A stretch of 16,149 nucleotides of DNA from the NCBI GenBank assembly GCA_038233815.1, contig JBBSVE010000069.1, positions 1 through 16,149 of the forward strand, in the 5' to 3' direction. The position numbers were made by a program, and so were the translations under genes. Numbering within the stretch: position 1 is the first letter of the stretch; each line of letters begins with the position of its first letter. The notes beneath the pieces are model-generated. The model did not search any database. It was not told the origin of the DNA and saw nothing but the letters and a program-made list of their open reading frames with translations. The stretch is from JBBSVE01 sp038233815 (GTDB taxonomy: Bacteria; Pseudomonadota; Alphaproteobacteria; Rhodobacterales; Rhodobacteraceae). Positions 1-7,228 of this stretch are shown here, piece after piece.

Positions 1-2
1 AC

Positions 3-398
3 CTGTCGGCTTATCACCGCACCAAGACCGGCGCGCTTTTCACCGCGGCCACCCGGATGGGTGCTCTGGCCGCAGGTCAGGACCCCGAGCCGTGGGAAGA
101 GTTGGGCGCGCGGATCGGTGAGGCCTTTCAGGTCGCAGACGATCTCCGCGACGCCCTTTACGACATGGAGACGCTGGGCAAGCCCGCCGGTCAGGACACG
201 GTGCACCGGCGTCCCAACGCGGTCGAGGCGCTTGGCGTGCAGGGGGCTATCGGCCGCCTGAAGGATATCCTCGGCGGTGCGATCTCATCCATCCCCTCCT
301 GTCCCGGGGAGGCGATGCTGGCGGACATGGTGCGCCGCTATGCCGAACGGATGACGCCGATTGCCCCGGTCATGCAGCGGGCCGAAGCCCGGCCCTGA
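3..398 (+). CDS. crtE: Geranylgeranyl diphosphate synthase, C-terminal part (5' truncated by window edge)
   Basis: The reading frame is open from the window edge at base 3 and ends with TGA at 396-398, giving 131 residues of a trans-prenyltransferase that is usually about 290 residues long. The fragment begins within the YHRTKTGALF region and contains the second aspartate-rich motif, ADDLRD at fragment residues 45-50, which binds Mg2+ and the diphosphate of the allylic substrate. A KPAGQD stretch follows. The family makes C20 geranylgeranyl diphosphate in the cytoplasm, which is used here for carotenoids and for esterifying bacteriochlorophyllide (BchG, further right). The stop lies one base before the crtF start, so the two genes are tightly coupled. 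The assignment rests on the motif plus the crtE-crtF-bchC order; the missing N-terminus prevents a full check. Confidence 0.9.
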   Translation: MSAYHRTKTGALFTAATRMGALAAGQDPEPWEELGARIGEAFQVADDLRDALYDMETLGKPAGQDTVHRRPNAVEALGVQGAIGRLKDILGGAISSIPSCPGEAMLADMVRRYAERMTPIAPVMQRAEARP

Positions 399-399
399 T

Positions 400-1515
400 A
401 TGGCGGCCATGCCAGCCGCACGCCTCTGGCTGGTGAAGCTGGCGGCGTCGCGACGCTTTCAGGCCTTCGCCGCGCGCGTTCCGGGGTTAAGGCGGATCGC
501 GCGGACCGAAGGGGAGGCGCTGTTCGACCTGGTCGCGGGCTTTGTGAACGCTCAGGTCCTCATGGCACTCGTCGAACTGCGGGTCCTGCATCTGCTGTCA
601 GACGGGCCGCTGTCGGTCCCGCATCTGGCGGGACGGTGCACTGTGCCCGAGGCGCGGATGCAGGTGCTGTTGCAGGCGGGCGCGGGCTTGGGCCTGCTCC
701 GTCGGCAGTCCGACGGTCGTTTCCGGCTGTCGATGCGGGGCGCTTCCCTGCTGGGCGTGCCGGGGCTGGAGCCGATGATCCTGCACCACCGCGCGCTCTA
801 TGCCGATCTGGCCGATCCGGTGGCCTTCCTGCGCGCCGGGCATGACACGGAGCTGTCACGCTTCTGGCCCTACGTGTTCGGCGCGGCGGCGGGGACCGAT
901 CCGGGCATCGCAGCGACCTATTCCGGGCTGATGGCCGAAAGCCAGATCCTCGTCGCGGAGGATACGCTGCGGATGGTGGACCTGCGCGGCGCGCGGCGTC
1001 TGATGGACGTGGGCGGCGGCACGGGTGCGTTCCTCGCGGCCGTTGGGAAGGCCTATCCCCGATTGCAGCTCGATCTCTTCGACCTGCCCGCGGTGCTGGA
1101 GGGCGCGGAGCGGCGGTTGGCCGGGGCGGGTATCGGGTCGCGCGTGACGCTGCACCCCGGCAGCTTTCGCGACGCGGCGCTGCCGCAGGGGGCCGATACG
1201 ATCACCCTCGTCCGGGTGCTCTACGACCATGACGATTCGACCGTGGCTGGATTGTTGGCCAGAATCCATGCGGCGCTGCCCCCCCGGGGGCGGATCATCG
1301 TGTCTGAACCGATGTCAGGCGGGGCGCGGCCGGACAGGATCACCGATGTGTATTTCGCAGTTTACACTCTTGCGATGCAAACCGGGCGGACACGCTCGGC
1401 GGCCGAAGTGGGTGCGCTTCTGGCCGCTGCCGGGTTCAAAGATATAATAAAAGCAATAGGATACCGACCATTTGTGACCTCGGTAATGACAGCGCAGAAA
1501 GGTGAATTTCAATAA
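400..1515 (+). CDS. crtF: Hydroxyneurosporene-type carotenoid O-methyltransferase
   Basis: This is a 371-residue class I SAM-dependent O-methyltransferase. The N-terminal half (about 35-125) is the helical dimerisation / winged-helix region of plant-type O-methyltransferases. The SAM-binding motif LMDVGGGTGA is at residues 201-210, followed by the acidic LDLFDLP strand. A YDHDD segment lies at 275-279, near where the family has its catalytic His. CrtF methylates the 1-hydroxy group of demethylspheroidene-type carotenoids. The chosen start is ATG 400, one base after the crtE stop; ATG 409 is an alternative. A TTG at 361 would extend it by 13 residues, but all of these overlap crtE and are not needed. 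The last 80 or so bases are clearly more AT-rich than the rest of the gene. Confidence 0.93.
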   Translation: MAAMPAARLWLVKLAASRRFQAFAARVPGLRRIARTEGEALFDLVAGFVNAQVLMALVELRVLHLLSDGPLSVPHLAGRCTVPEARMQVLLQAGAGLGLLRRQSDGRFRLSMRGASLLGVPGLEPMILHHRALYADLADPVAFLRAGHDTELSRFWPYVFGAAAGTDPGIAATYSGLMAESQILVAEDTLRMVDLRGARRLMDVGGGTGAFLAAVGKAYPRLQLDLFDLPAVLEGAERRLAGAGIGSRVTLHPGSFRDAALPQGADTITLVRVLYDHDDSTVAGLLARIHAALPPRGRIIVSEPMSGGARPDRITDVYFAVYTLAMQTGRTRSAAEVGALLAAAGFKDIIKAIGYRPFVTSVMTAQKGEFQ

Positions 1516-1529
1516 GGTCACCGATCAAG

Positions 1530-1547
1530 TGTCTGTTTTGGTTGACA
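1530..1547 (+). promoter_or_regulatory. PpsR/CrtJ-type operator 1 at bchC
   Basis: The sequence TGTCTGTTTTGGTTGACA is TGT-N12-ACA and also matches the stricter TGTC-N10-GACA form. Its right half is the candidate -35 hexamer TTGACA, so a bound repressor would block RNA polymerase. PpsR/CrtJ is the aerobic/light repressor of photosynthesis genes in Rhodobacteraceae; its gene is not in this window. Confidence 0.8.
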
Positions 1548-1555
1548 GCTAGATC

Positions 1556-1573
1556 TGTAAGTATAATCTGACA
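1556..1573 (+). promoter_or_regulatory. PpsR/CrtJ-type operator 2 at bchC
   Basis: The sequence TGTAAGTATAATCTGACA is a second TGT-N12-ACA palindrome. It begins 8 bp after the first one ends and covers the candidate -10 region. An 8-bp separation of two such palindromes is the arrangement known for cooperative CrtJ binding at the bchC promoter of Rhodobacter capsulatus. Confidence 0.8.
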
Positions 1574-1635
1574 GTCATGGAACGGAGCGCGTCACGGTCC
1601 CATCGGATCGAGACGAGGCGCCAAGAGGGTCGAGA

Positions 1636-2592
1636 ATGAAATCCAGCGCAGTCATCTTGTCGGGTGCCCGGAACCTCCGCCTCGGCGAGGTTTGCCTGAC
1701 CCCTCCCGGTGCCGGCGATGTCGTGGTCGAAGTGCGCCATTCCGGCGTCTCGACCGGGACCGAGAAGCTCTTCTGGACTGGAACGATGCCGCCCTTTCCG
1801 GGCATGGGCTATCCTCTGGTTCCGGGCTACGAGGCTGCGGGCGACGTCGTCGAGGCGGGGCCGGAGTCCGGTCTGTCCGTCGGCGATCATGTCTTCGTTC
1901 CGGGTGCAAACTGCTTTCTCGACAGCGAAGGCGGTCCGGTGCGGGGGCTTTTCGGCGCCGCGTCGCGCAGGATCGTGACCGCCGGTGCCCGCGTCACGCG
2001 GATCGACGCAGGCCTCGGGGCCGAGGGCGCGCTTCTGGCCCTGGCGGCAACCGCGCGTCATGCGATGGCCGGTCCGGGCTGCGCTTTGCCGGATCTGATC
2101 GTGGGACATGGCGTCCTTGGCCGGTTGCTCGCGCGCCTCACCGTTGCCGCCGGTGCGCCGCCGCCGACCGTGTGGGAAACCGACACGACCCGTCACACCG
2201 GCGCGCAGGGCTATGAGGTCACGCTTCCCGATGCGGACCCGCGCCGCGATTATCGCGCGATCTACGATGCCTCCGGTGCTGCCAACCTGCTCGACAGCCT
2301 GATCGGCCGGATCGCGCGGGGGGGTGAGGTGGTGTTGGCGGGGTTTTACACCGCGCCCATCTCCTTCGCGTTTCCGCCCGCCTTCATGAAGGAGGCCCGC
2401 CTGCGGATCGCGGCAGAGTGGGCGGCCGAAGACATGACCGCGACGCGCGATCTGGTCGAGTCCGGCGCACTGTCGCTGGGCGGTCTGATCACCCACGCAT
2501 CCGCCGCGCACAACGCGACCGGCGCCTACGAGACGGCCTTCACCGACGCGGGCTGCCTCAAGATGATCCTCGACTGGAAGGGCCAGGCATGA
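1636..2592 (+). CDS. bchC: 3-hydroxyethyl (bacterio)chlorophyllide a dehydrogenase
   Basis: This 318-residue protein belongs to the medium-chain dehydrogenase family. It oxidises the C3 hydroxyethyl group of the chlorophyllide/bacteriochlorophyllide to acetyl, a late step in bacteriochlorophyll a synthesis. The GroES-like N-terminal half contains HSGVSTGTEKLFWTG (35-49) and PLVPGYEAAGDVVEAG (60-75), both typical of BchC. A nucleotide-binding turn, GHGVLGR, is at 157-163. The usual zinc-ligand pattern of alcohol dehydrogenases is not evident, as is normal for BchC. The ATG at 1636 is preceded by a purine-rich AGAGGG stretch about 8 bases upstream and is the first gene after the PpsR-controlled promoter. 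Its stop overlaps the bchX start (ATGA). Confidence 0.95.
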   Translation: MKSSAVILSGARNLRLGEVCLTPPGAGDVVVEVRHSGVSTGTEKLFWTGTMPPFPGMGYPLVPGYEAAGDVVEAGPESGLSVGDHVFVPGANCFLDSEGGPVRGLFGAASRRIVTAGARVTRIDAGLGAEGALLALAATARHAMAGPGCALPDLIVGHGVLGRLLARLTVAAGAPPPTVWETDTTRHTGAQGYEVTLPDADPRRDYRAIYDASGAANLLDSLIGRIARGGEVVLAGFYTAPISFAFPPAFMKEARLRIAAEWAAEDMTATRDLVESGALSLGGLITHASAAHNATGAYETAFTDAGCLKMILDWKGQA

Positions 2593-3590
2593 ACGACGTC
2601 CCGAACCTCAAGGCTTTCGATGCGCGGCTGCGCGAAGAGGCGCATGAGGAACCCTCGCTGGAGGTGCCGCAGTCCGCACCGACGAAAAAGACCCAGATCA
2701 TCGCGATCTACGGCAAAGGCGGCATCGGCAAGAGCTTCACGCTCGCCAACCTCAGCCACATGATGGCGGAGATGGGCAAGCGCGTGCTGCTGATCGGCTG
2801 CGACCCGAAATCCGACACGACGAGCCTTCTGTTCGGCGGCAAGGCCTGCCCCACGATCATCGAGACCTCCACGCGCAAGAAGCTGGCGGGCGAAGAGGTG
2901 AAGATCGGCGATGTCTGCTTCAAGCGCGGCGGAGTCTTCGCGATGGAGCTGGGCGGGCCGGAGGTCGGGCGCGGCTGCGGCGGGCGCGGGATCATCCACG
3001 GGTTCGAGCTGCTGGAGAAGCTCGGGTTCCACGACTGGGATTTCGACTATGTGCTTCTCGATTTCCTCGGAGACGTGGTGTGCGGCGGGTTCGGCCTGCC
3101 GATCGCGCGGGACATGGCGCAGAAGGTGATCCTCGTCGCGTCGAACGACCTGCAATCGCTTTACGTTGCCAACAACGTCTGCTCGGCAGTGGAATATTTC
3201 CGCAAGCTCGGTGGCAACGTGGGCATCGCGGGGCTGGTCATCAACAAGGACGATGGCTCCGGCGAGGCTGCGGCCTTTGCAGATGCCGTGGGCATCCCGG
3301 TGCTGGCGGCGATCCCGCAGGACGACGACCTGCGCAAGAAAAGCGCGAACTACCAGATCGTCGGCAGCAACGAGAGCCAGTGGGGCCCGATGTTCGGCCT
3401 GCTGGCAGATGCAGTGGCCATAGCCCCGCCGGTGCGGCCCGCGCCCCTGTCGCAGGATGGGTTGCTGGGCCTCTTTTCCGCCGAGGCGACGGGGGCCGAT
3501 TTTGTCCTGACGCCCGCCACCGATGCGGACATGCGCGGCAAGAACGCCAAGCCCAAAAAATCCCTGGAAGTGATCTACGACAATGTTTGA
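2589..3590 (+). CDS. bchX: Chlorophyllide a reductase, iron protein subunit X
   Basis: This 333-residue NifH-like ATPase is the electron donor subunit of chlorophyllide a oxidoreductase. It passes low-potential electrons through a 4Fe-4S cluster to BchYZ for reduction of the C7=C8 bond. The P-loop YGKGGIGKS is at residues 41-49, the GCDPKSDTT switch region at 70-78, and the two cluster ligands shared between monomers are Cys130 (GRGCGGRG) and Cys165 (DVVCGGFG). The length matches the family. The start ATG at 2589 overlaps the bchC stop by 4 bases (ATGA), so translation is probably coupled. The C-terminal tail beyond about residue 285 is longer than in NifH, as usual for BchX. Confidence 0.97.
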   Translation: MNDVPNLKAFDARLREEAHEEPSLEVPQSAPTKKTQIIAIYGKGGIGKSFTLANLSHMMAEMGKRVLLIGCDPKSDTTSLLFGGKACPTIIETSTRKKLAGEEVKIGDVCFKRGGVFAMELGGPEVGRGCGGRGIIHGFELLEKLGFHDWDFDYVLLDFLGDVVCGGFGLPIARDMAQKVILVASNDLQSLYVANNVCSAVEYFRKLGGNVGIAGLVINKDDGSGEAAAFADAVGIPVLAAIPQDDDLRKKSANYQIVGSNESQWGPMFGLLADAVAIAPPVRPAPLSQDGLLGLFSAEATGADFVLTPATDADMRGKNAKPKKSLEVIYDNV

Positions 3591-3654
3591 CCTCGAAGCC
3601 CTCGCAAAAGTCGAAGCCGCGCTGCGCCGCATTTCCGGAAAGGCCGGGAGATGA
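3583..3654 (+). CDS. Possible 23-residue leader/coupling peptide between bchX and bchY
   Basis: The ATG at 3583-3585 lies inside the last codons of bchX (the two ORFs overlap by 8 bases). The frame runs 23 codons and stops with TGA at 3652-3654, overlapping the bchY start ATG at 3651. The peptide begins MFDLEALAKVEAALRRI and would form an amphipathic helix with a basic end. It exactly fills the 60-base gap between bchX and bchY. I recognise no family. It may be a real small protein, a translational-coupling ORF, or chance in a GC-rich gap. There is no strong ribosome binding site, only GGAAG about 13 bases upstream. Confidence 0.35.
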   Translation: MFDLEALAKVEAALRRISGKAGR

Positions 3655-5213
3655 GCGAAGTCGGCTATGACAACGCATCTGACGTGGCCCTGACGCAGGT
3701 GCAGGCCGACGATCTGCCGGTCGCCGAAGCGCCGATGGACGGGATGGGTTGTCATGCCGGAGCAGCCACGATGGAGGCCGCAGCCCGTGCGGCGGGCAAT
3801 TCGGAATTGCTCGACCAGTTCGCACGCGACTATCCGCAGGGCCCGCACGACAAGCCGCAAAGCATGTGCCCCGCGTTCGGATCGCTGCGCGTGGGTCTCA
3901 GGATGCGGCGGGTGGCGACCATCCTGTCGGGGTCGGCCTGCTGTGTCTACGGTCTGACCTTCGTGAGCCATTTCTACGGCGCGCGCCGGTCGGTGGGCTA
4001 CGTGCCCTTCAACTCCGAATCGCTCGTGACCGGCAAGCTCTTCGAGGACATCCGCGATGCGGTCCACGAGCTCGCCGACCCGGAGCATAACGACGCGATC
4101 GTGGTGACGAACCTGTGCGTCCCCACCGCCTCCGGCGTGCCGCTGAAGCTGTTGCCGGCGGAGATCAACGGCGTGCGCATCGTCGGCATCGACGTGCCGG
4201 GCTTCGGCATCCCGACCCATGCCGAGGCGAAGGACGTGTTGGCCGGCGCGATGCTGAAATATGCGCGTGCGGAGATCGAGGCAGGACCGGTGCAGGCCCC
4301 CGCCTCGGGCCGCAACGACCGCCCCGCCGTGGCCCTGCTGGGCGAGATGTTCCCCGCCGACCCGATGATGTTGGGCGCGATGCTGGCCCCGATGGGTCTG
4401 GCGGCGGGTCCGGTCGTGCCCTGCCGCGAATGGCGCGAGCTTTATGCCGCCCTCGACTGCGGCGTCGTCGCGGCGATCCATCCTTTCTACACCGCGTCGG
4501 TGCGTGAGTTTCAGGCGGCGGGGCGCACGGTCGTAGGCTCCGCCCCCGTGGGTCACGACGGCACGGCGGCCTGGCTTGCCGCCATCGGCGCGGCCTATGG
4601 CATTGGCGCCGGACAGGTGGCGGCGGCTCAGAATGCCTTCCTCCCCGCGATCAAGGGCGCGCTCGCGGCGCACCCGATCAAGGGGACCATCACGCTGTCG
4701 GGCTACGAGGGATCCGAGCTGCTGGTCGCACGGCTGCTGATCGAGAGCGGGGCGGACGTGCCTTACGTCGGCACCGCCTGCCCGAAGACGCCGTGGAGTG
4801 CCGCGGATCTGGAGTGGCTGGAAGCGAAGGGCGTCAAGGTCAAGTTCCGCGCCAGCCTGCAGGACGATCTCTCGGCAATGGAGGCGATCCGCCCCGATCT
4901 CGCCGTGGGCACAACGCCGCTGGTCCAGAAGGCCAAGGAGATGGCCATTCCGGCGCTGTATTTCACCAACCTGATATCGGCCCGTCCTCTGATGGGGCCG
5001 GCGGGTGCGGGATCGTTGGGACAGGTGGTCAACGCGGCCATCGCCGGCAAGGCGCGGATGGAGGGGATGAAGGCGTTCTTCGAAGGCGTGGGCGCCGGTG
5101 AGACGGCGGGCATCTGGGAAGGCGCGCCGAACCGGCGGCCCGACTTCCGCGCGGCGCATCAGAAAAAGCTCGACAAGGCGGCGAAAGCTGCCCGCGCCGA
5201 GGAGATGATGTGA
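3651..5213 (+). CDS. bchY: Chlorophyllide a reductase subunit Y
   Basis: This 520-residue NifD/BchN-like subunit forms the catalytic alpha2beta2 component of chlorophyllide a oxidoreductase with BchZ. Candidate 4Fe-4S cluster ligands are Cys73 (SMCPAFG), Cys97 or Cys98 (GSACCVYGLTF) and Cys156 (TNLCVPTASG), in the regions where the nitrogenase-like family holds its cluster. The N-terminal 35 residues, including GMGCHAG, look poorly ordered and variable. The ATG at 3651 has GGGAG just upstream and AAGG about 7 bases upstream. The gene lies 60 bases after bchX, a gap filled by a tiny ORF, and 19 bases before bchZ. Length and context fit BchY well. Confidence 0.96.
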   Translation: MSEVGYDNASDVALTQVQADDLPVAEAPMDGMGCHAGAATMEAAARAAGNSELLDQFARDYPQGPHDKPQSMCPAFGSLRVGLRMRRVATILSGSACCVYGLTFVSHFYGARRSVGYVPFNSESLVTGKLFEDIRDAVHELADPEHNDAIVVTNLCVPTASGVPLKLLPAEINGVRIVGIDVPGFGIPTHAEAKDVLAGAMLKYARAEIEAGPVQAPASGRNDRPAVALLGEMFPADPMMLGAMLAPMGLAAGPVVPCREWRELYAALDCGVVAAIHPFYTASVREFQAAGRTVVGSAPVGHDGTAAWLAAIGAAYGIGAGQVAAAQNAFLPAIKGALAAHPIKGTITLSGYEGSELLVARLLIESGADVPYVGTACPKTPWSAADLEWLEAKGVKVKFRASLQDDLSAMEAIRPDLAVGTTPLVQKAKEMAIPALYFTNLISARPLMGPAGAGSLGQVVNAAIAGKARMEGMKAFFEGVGAGETAGIWEGAPNRRPDFRAAHQKKLDKAAKAARAEEMM

Positions 5214-5232
5214 TGGGTTCGGAGGGGCGCAT

Positions 5233-6690
5233 ATGCTGATCCAAGACCATGACCGCGCGGGCGGCTACTGGGGCGCGGTCTATGCCTTCTGCGCCGTCAA
5301 GGGCCTGCAGGTGGTGATCGACGGCCCGGTGGGGTGCGAGAATCTGCCGGTGACATCCGTGCTGCATTATACCGACGCGCTTCCCCCGCACGAGTTGCCG
5401 ATCGTGGTGACGGGTCTGGGCGAAGAGGAGCTGGGCCGCGACGGCACCGAGGGTGCTATGCGGCGGGCGTGGGGCGCGCTCGACCCGGCACTCCCTGCGG
5501 TGGTCGTCACCGGTTCCATCGCCGAGATGATCGGCGGCGGCGTGACGCCCATGGGCACCAACATCCAGCGGTTCCTGCCGCGCACCATCGACGAGGATCA
5601 GTGGCAGACCGCCGACCGCGCGATGACGTGGATCTTCAGCGAGTTCGGCATGACCAAGGGCCGGATGCCGCCCGAGGCCAAGCGCGCCGAGGGTGCCGCG
5701 CCCCGCGTAAACATCCTCGGGCCGATGTATGGCACCTTCAACATGGCCTCGGACCTCCATGAGATCCGGCGGCTGGTCGAGGGGATCGGCGCAGAGGTCA
5801 ACATGGTCATGCCGCTCGGCGCGCATGTGGCCGAGATGCGCAATCTGGTCAACGCCGACGTCAATATCGTGATGTATCGCGAGTTCGGGCGCGGCCTCGC
5901 GGAGGTTCTGGACAAGCCCTACCTGCAGGCGCCCTTCGGCGTCGAAAGCACCACCGCCTTCCTGCGCAAGCTGGGCCAGATGCTGGCGCTCGACCCCGAG
6001 CCGTTCATCGAGCGCGAGAAGCATTCGACGCTGAAGCCGGTCTGGGATCTCTGGCGCTCGGTCACGCAGGATTTCTTTGCCACCGCCTCGTTCGGAATCG
6101 TGGCAACGGAGACCTATGCCCGCGGCATCCGGCACTATCTGGAAAGCGATCTGGGCCTGCCTTGTGCCTTTGCCATTGCCCGCATCCCCGGCAAGAAGAC
6201 CAACAACGAGGCCGTGCGCGCACTGCTCAAACAGCACCGGCCGCTGGTCGTGATGGGGTCGATCAACGAAAAGATGTATCTGGCCGAGATGAAGGGCGGC
6301 TTCGGCCCCGCGCCGAGCTTCATTCCCGCCTCCTTCCCCGGCGCTGCCATCCGGCGCGCGATCGGCACGCCGATGATGGGCTATTCGGGTGCGGTCTGGG
6401 TCTTGCAGGAGGTGTGCAACAGCCTCTTCGATGCGCTCTTCCACATCTTGCCGCTGGGGACCGAGATGGACGCGGCCGCCGCCACGCCCACCACCCTGCG
6501 CCGGGATTTCCCGTGGGATACGGACGCGCAGGCCGCTCTCGACCGGATCGTCAACACGCATCCGGTCCTGACACGGATTTCTGCGGCGCGGGCGCTGCGC
6601 GATGCCGCCGAAAAGGCCGCACTGGATTCCGGCGCCGAAAGGGTGGTGCGGGAAACCGTCGAAGCCCTGCCGGGCGCGGACCTGTCATGA
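5233..6690 (+). CDS. bchZ: Chlorophyllide a reductase subunit Z
   Basis: This 485-residue NifK/BchB-like subunit is the BchY partner. The N-terminus contains DHDRAGGYWGAVYAFCAVKG and then DGPVGCENLPVTS (30-42), where Cys35 is a likely ligand of the shared 4Fe-4S cluster. The C-terminal third contains MMGYSGAVWVLQEVCN and ends with a region rich in DFPWDTDAQAALDRI, a PCP-reductase-like tail typical of BchZ and BchB. Translation starts at ATG 5233 with a good ribosome binding site, GGAGGGG at 5221-5227. In Rhodobacter the promoters of the puf operon lie within and just after this gene; I see no clear hexamers that would fix them here. Confidence 0.96.
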   Translation: MLIQDHDRAGGYWGAVYAFCAVKGLQVVIDGPVGCENLPVTSVLHYTDALPPHELPIVVTGLGEEELGRDGTEGAMRRAWGALDPALPAVVVTGSIAEMIGGGVTPMGTNIQRFLPRTIDEDQWQTADRAMTWIFSEFGMTKGRMPPEAKRAEGAAPRVNILGPMYGTFNMASDLHEIRRLVEGIGAEVNMVMPLGAHVAEMRNLVNADVNIVMYREFGRGLAEVLDKPYLQAPFGVESTTAFLRKLGQMLALDPEPFIEREKHSTLKPVWDLWRSVTQDFFATASFGIVATETYARGIRHYLESDLGLPCAFAIARIPGKKTNNEAVRALLKQHRPLVVMGSINEKMYLAEMKGGFGPAPSFIPASFPGAAIRRAIGTPMMGYSGAVWVLQEVCNSLFDALFHILPLGTEMDAAAATPTTLRRDFPWDTDAQAALDRIVNTHPVLTRISAARALRDAAEKAALDSGAERVVRETVEALPGADLS

Positions 6691-6725
6691 CAATCCGACA
6701 CATCACTGCAAGAGGGAGAGAGAGC

Positions 6726-6947
6726 ATGAGCGACTACATTGCCAACGCCGAGTTTCATCACGCACGCCGCGTGCCGAAGGTCGAGTTCTTCGTCTATTTC
6801 ACCCTGATCTTCGCCATTGCCCTCGTGATGCATGTCCCGGGCTGGATCTTCCAGGCGGTGCGTCACGCCAGGCTGCCCCGGCTGAGCCCGGTCGGGCGCG
6901 CCTGGAAGGATGCGCAGGCCGTGACGCCGATGATTTTCCGCGGGTGA
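6726..6947 (+). CDS. pufQ: PufQ, puf operon protein linked to bacteriochlorophyll supply
   Basis: This 73-residue protein has one membrane segment at about residues 20-43 (FFVYFTLIFAIALV then HVPGWIF), flanked by an N-terminal RRVPKVEF motif and a C-terminal SPVGRAWKDAQAVTPMIFRG motif. This layout (RVP.xEF, one helix, F/VGRAW..A..ITP.IFR) matches Rhodobacter PufQ as I know it. PufQ is associated with the level or delivery of bacteriochlorophyll and with assembly of the pigment proteins; its exact action is not settled. The start ATG 6726 follows a strong purine-rich ribosome binding site, AGAGGGAGAGAGAG, at 6711-6724. It is the first gene of the puf block, 35 bases after bchZ. Confidence 0.92.
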   Translation: MSDYIANAEFHHARRVPKVEFFVYFTLIFAIALVMHVPGWIFQAVRHARLPRLSPVGRAWKDAQAVTPMIFRG

Positions 6948-6962
6948 CCGCGATCCGAAAAT

Positions 6963-6988
6963 CTGCCCGCGCTGGAAGGCTCGGGCGG
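6963..6988 (+). repeat. Hairpin in pufQ-pufB gap, stem 1
   Basis: CTGCCCG at 6963-6969 pairs with CGGGCGG at 6982-6988 (7 bp with one G-T pair). It lies just after the pufQ stop and may be an mRNA processing or stability element. Moderate strength only. Confidence 0.4.
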
Positions 6989-6993
6989 ACCAT

Positions 6994-7013
6994 AGGGGGG
7001 GCACTCCGCCCCT
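6994..7013 (+). repeat. Hairpin in pufQ-pufB gap, stem 2
   Basis: AGGGGGGG (6994-7001) can fold on CCGCCCCT (7006-7013) around a CACT loop, with one mismatch. It lies about 50 bases before pufB. Hairpins near the 5' end of the abundant pufBA message are known to affect its decay in Rhodobacter; the role here is inferred. Confidence 0.45.
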
Positions 7014-7065
7014 CGTGACCCGGCCGCAGGGAATGCGGCGTCAGTCCGAATATCCGGAGGATAAC

Positions 7066-7215
7066 ATGGCTGATAGAACGGACCTGTCTTTCACAGGTCT
7101 CACCGACCAGCAGGCGCAGGAACTGCATTCGGTCTATATGAGCGGGCTTTGGCTGTTCGTGTCCATCGCCGTCGTCGCACATATCGCCGTCTTCATCTGG
7201 CGTCCTTGGTTCTGA
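7066..7215 (+). CDS. pufB: Light-harvesting 1 (B870) beta subunit
   Basis: This 49-residue antenna polypeptide is nearly the same as Rhodobacter LH1 beta, including GLTDQQAQELHSVYMSGLWL and the ending IWRPWF. His39 (in VVAHIAVF) is the axial ligand of bacteriochlorophyll, and His21 is the conserved second His. It has a single transmembrane helix at about residues 24-45. ATG 7066 is chosen because GGAGG at 7056-7060 is correctly spaced and the protein then has the family length; an upstream GTG-type extension (from 7015) has no support. pufA follows 13 bases downstream. LH1 beta pairs with LH1 alpha to form the ring around the reaction centre. Confidence 0.98.
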   Translation: MADRTDLSFTGLTDQQAQELHSVYMSGLWLFVSIAVVAHIAVFIWRPWF

Positions 7216-7228
7216 GGGGGAAAAAGAC

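Larger units (their letters stand above)
1516..1635 (+). promoter_or_regulatory. bchC promoter region (crtF-bchC intergenic)
   Basis: This 120-base gap separates crtF from bchC. It holds a perfect TTGACA at 1542-1547 that can serve as a -35 element. A TATAAT at 1562-1567 lies only 14 bp downstream, which is too close for a standard sigma-70 pair; TAATCT at 1564-1569, 16 bp downstream, fits better as the -10. Two PpsR/CrtJ-type palindromes (listed separately) cover both elements. In Rhodobacter the bchC promoter lies inside the crtEF-bchCXYZ-puf superoperon and is repressed aerobically by PpsR/CrtJ; the same logic is inferred here. Confidence 0.75.

Noticed and set aside
361..399. TTG start for crtF at 361
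   Set aside because: It adds 13 residues that overlap the crtE coding end; ATG 400 directly after the crtE stop fits the family N-terminus better.
1473..1491. A third TGT...ACA palindrome at the end of crtF
   Set aside because: The spacer is 13 rather than 12 bases and the site lies in coding sequence away from the promoter.
1542..1567. TTGACA with TATAAT as a standard -35/-10 pair
   Set aside because: The spacer is only 14 bp; TAATCT two bases further right is more probable as the -10.
2526..5159. Very long minus-strand open frame (877 codons) opposite bchX and bchY
   Set aside because: It is antisense to two clear conserved enzymes, its translation is rich in Arg, His and Gly without any domain, and it is typical of shadow frames in GC-rich DNA.
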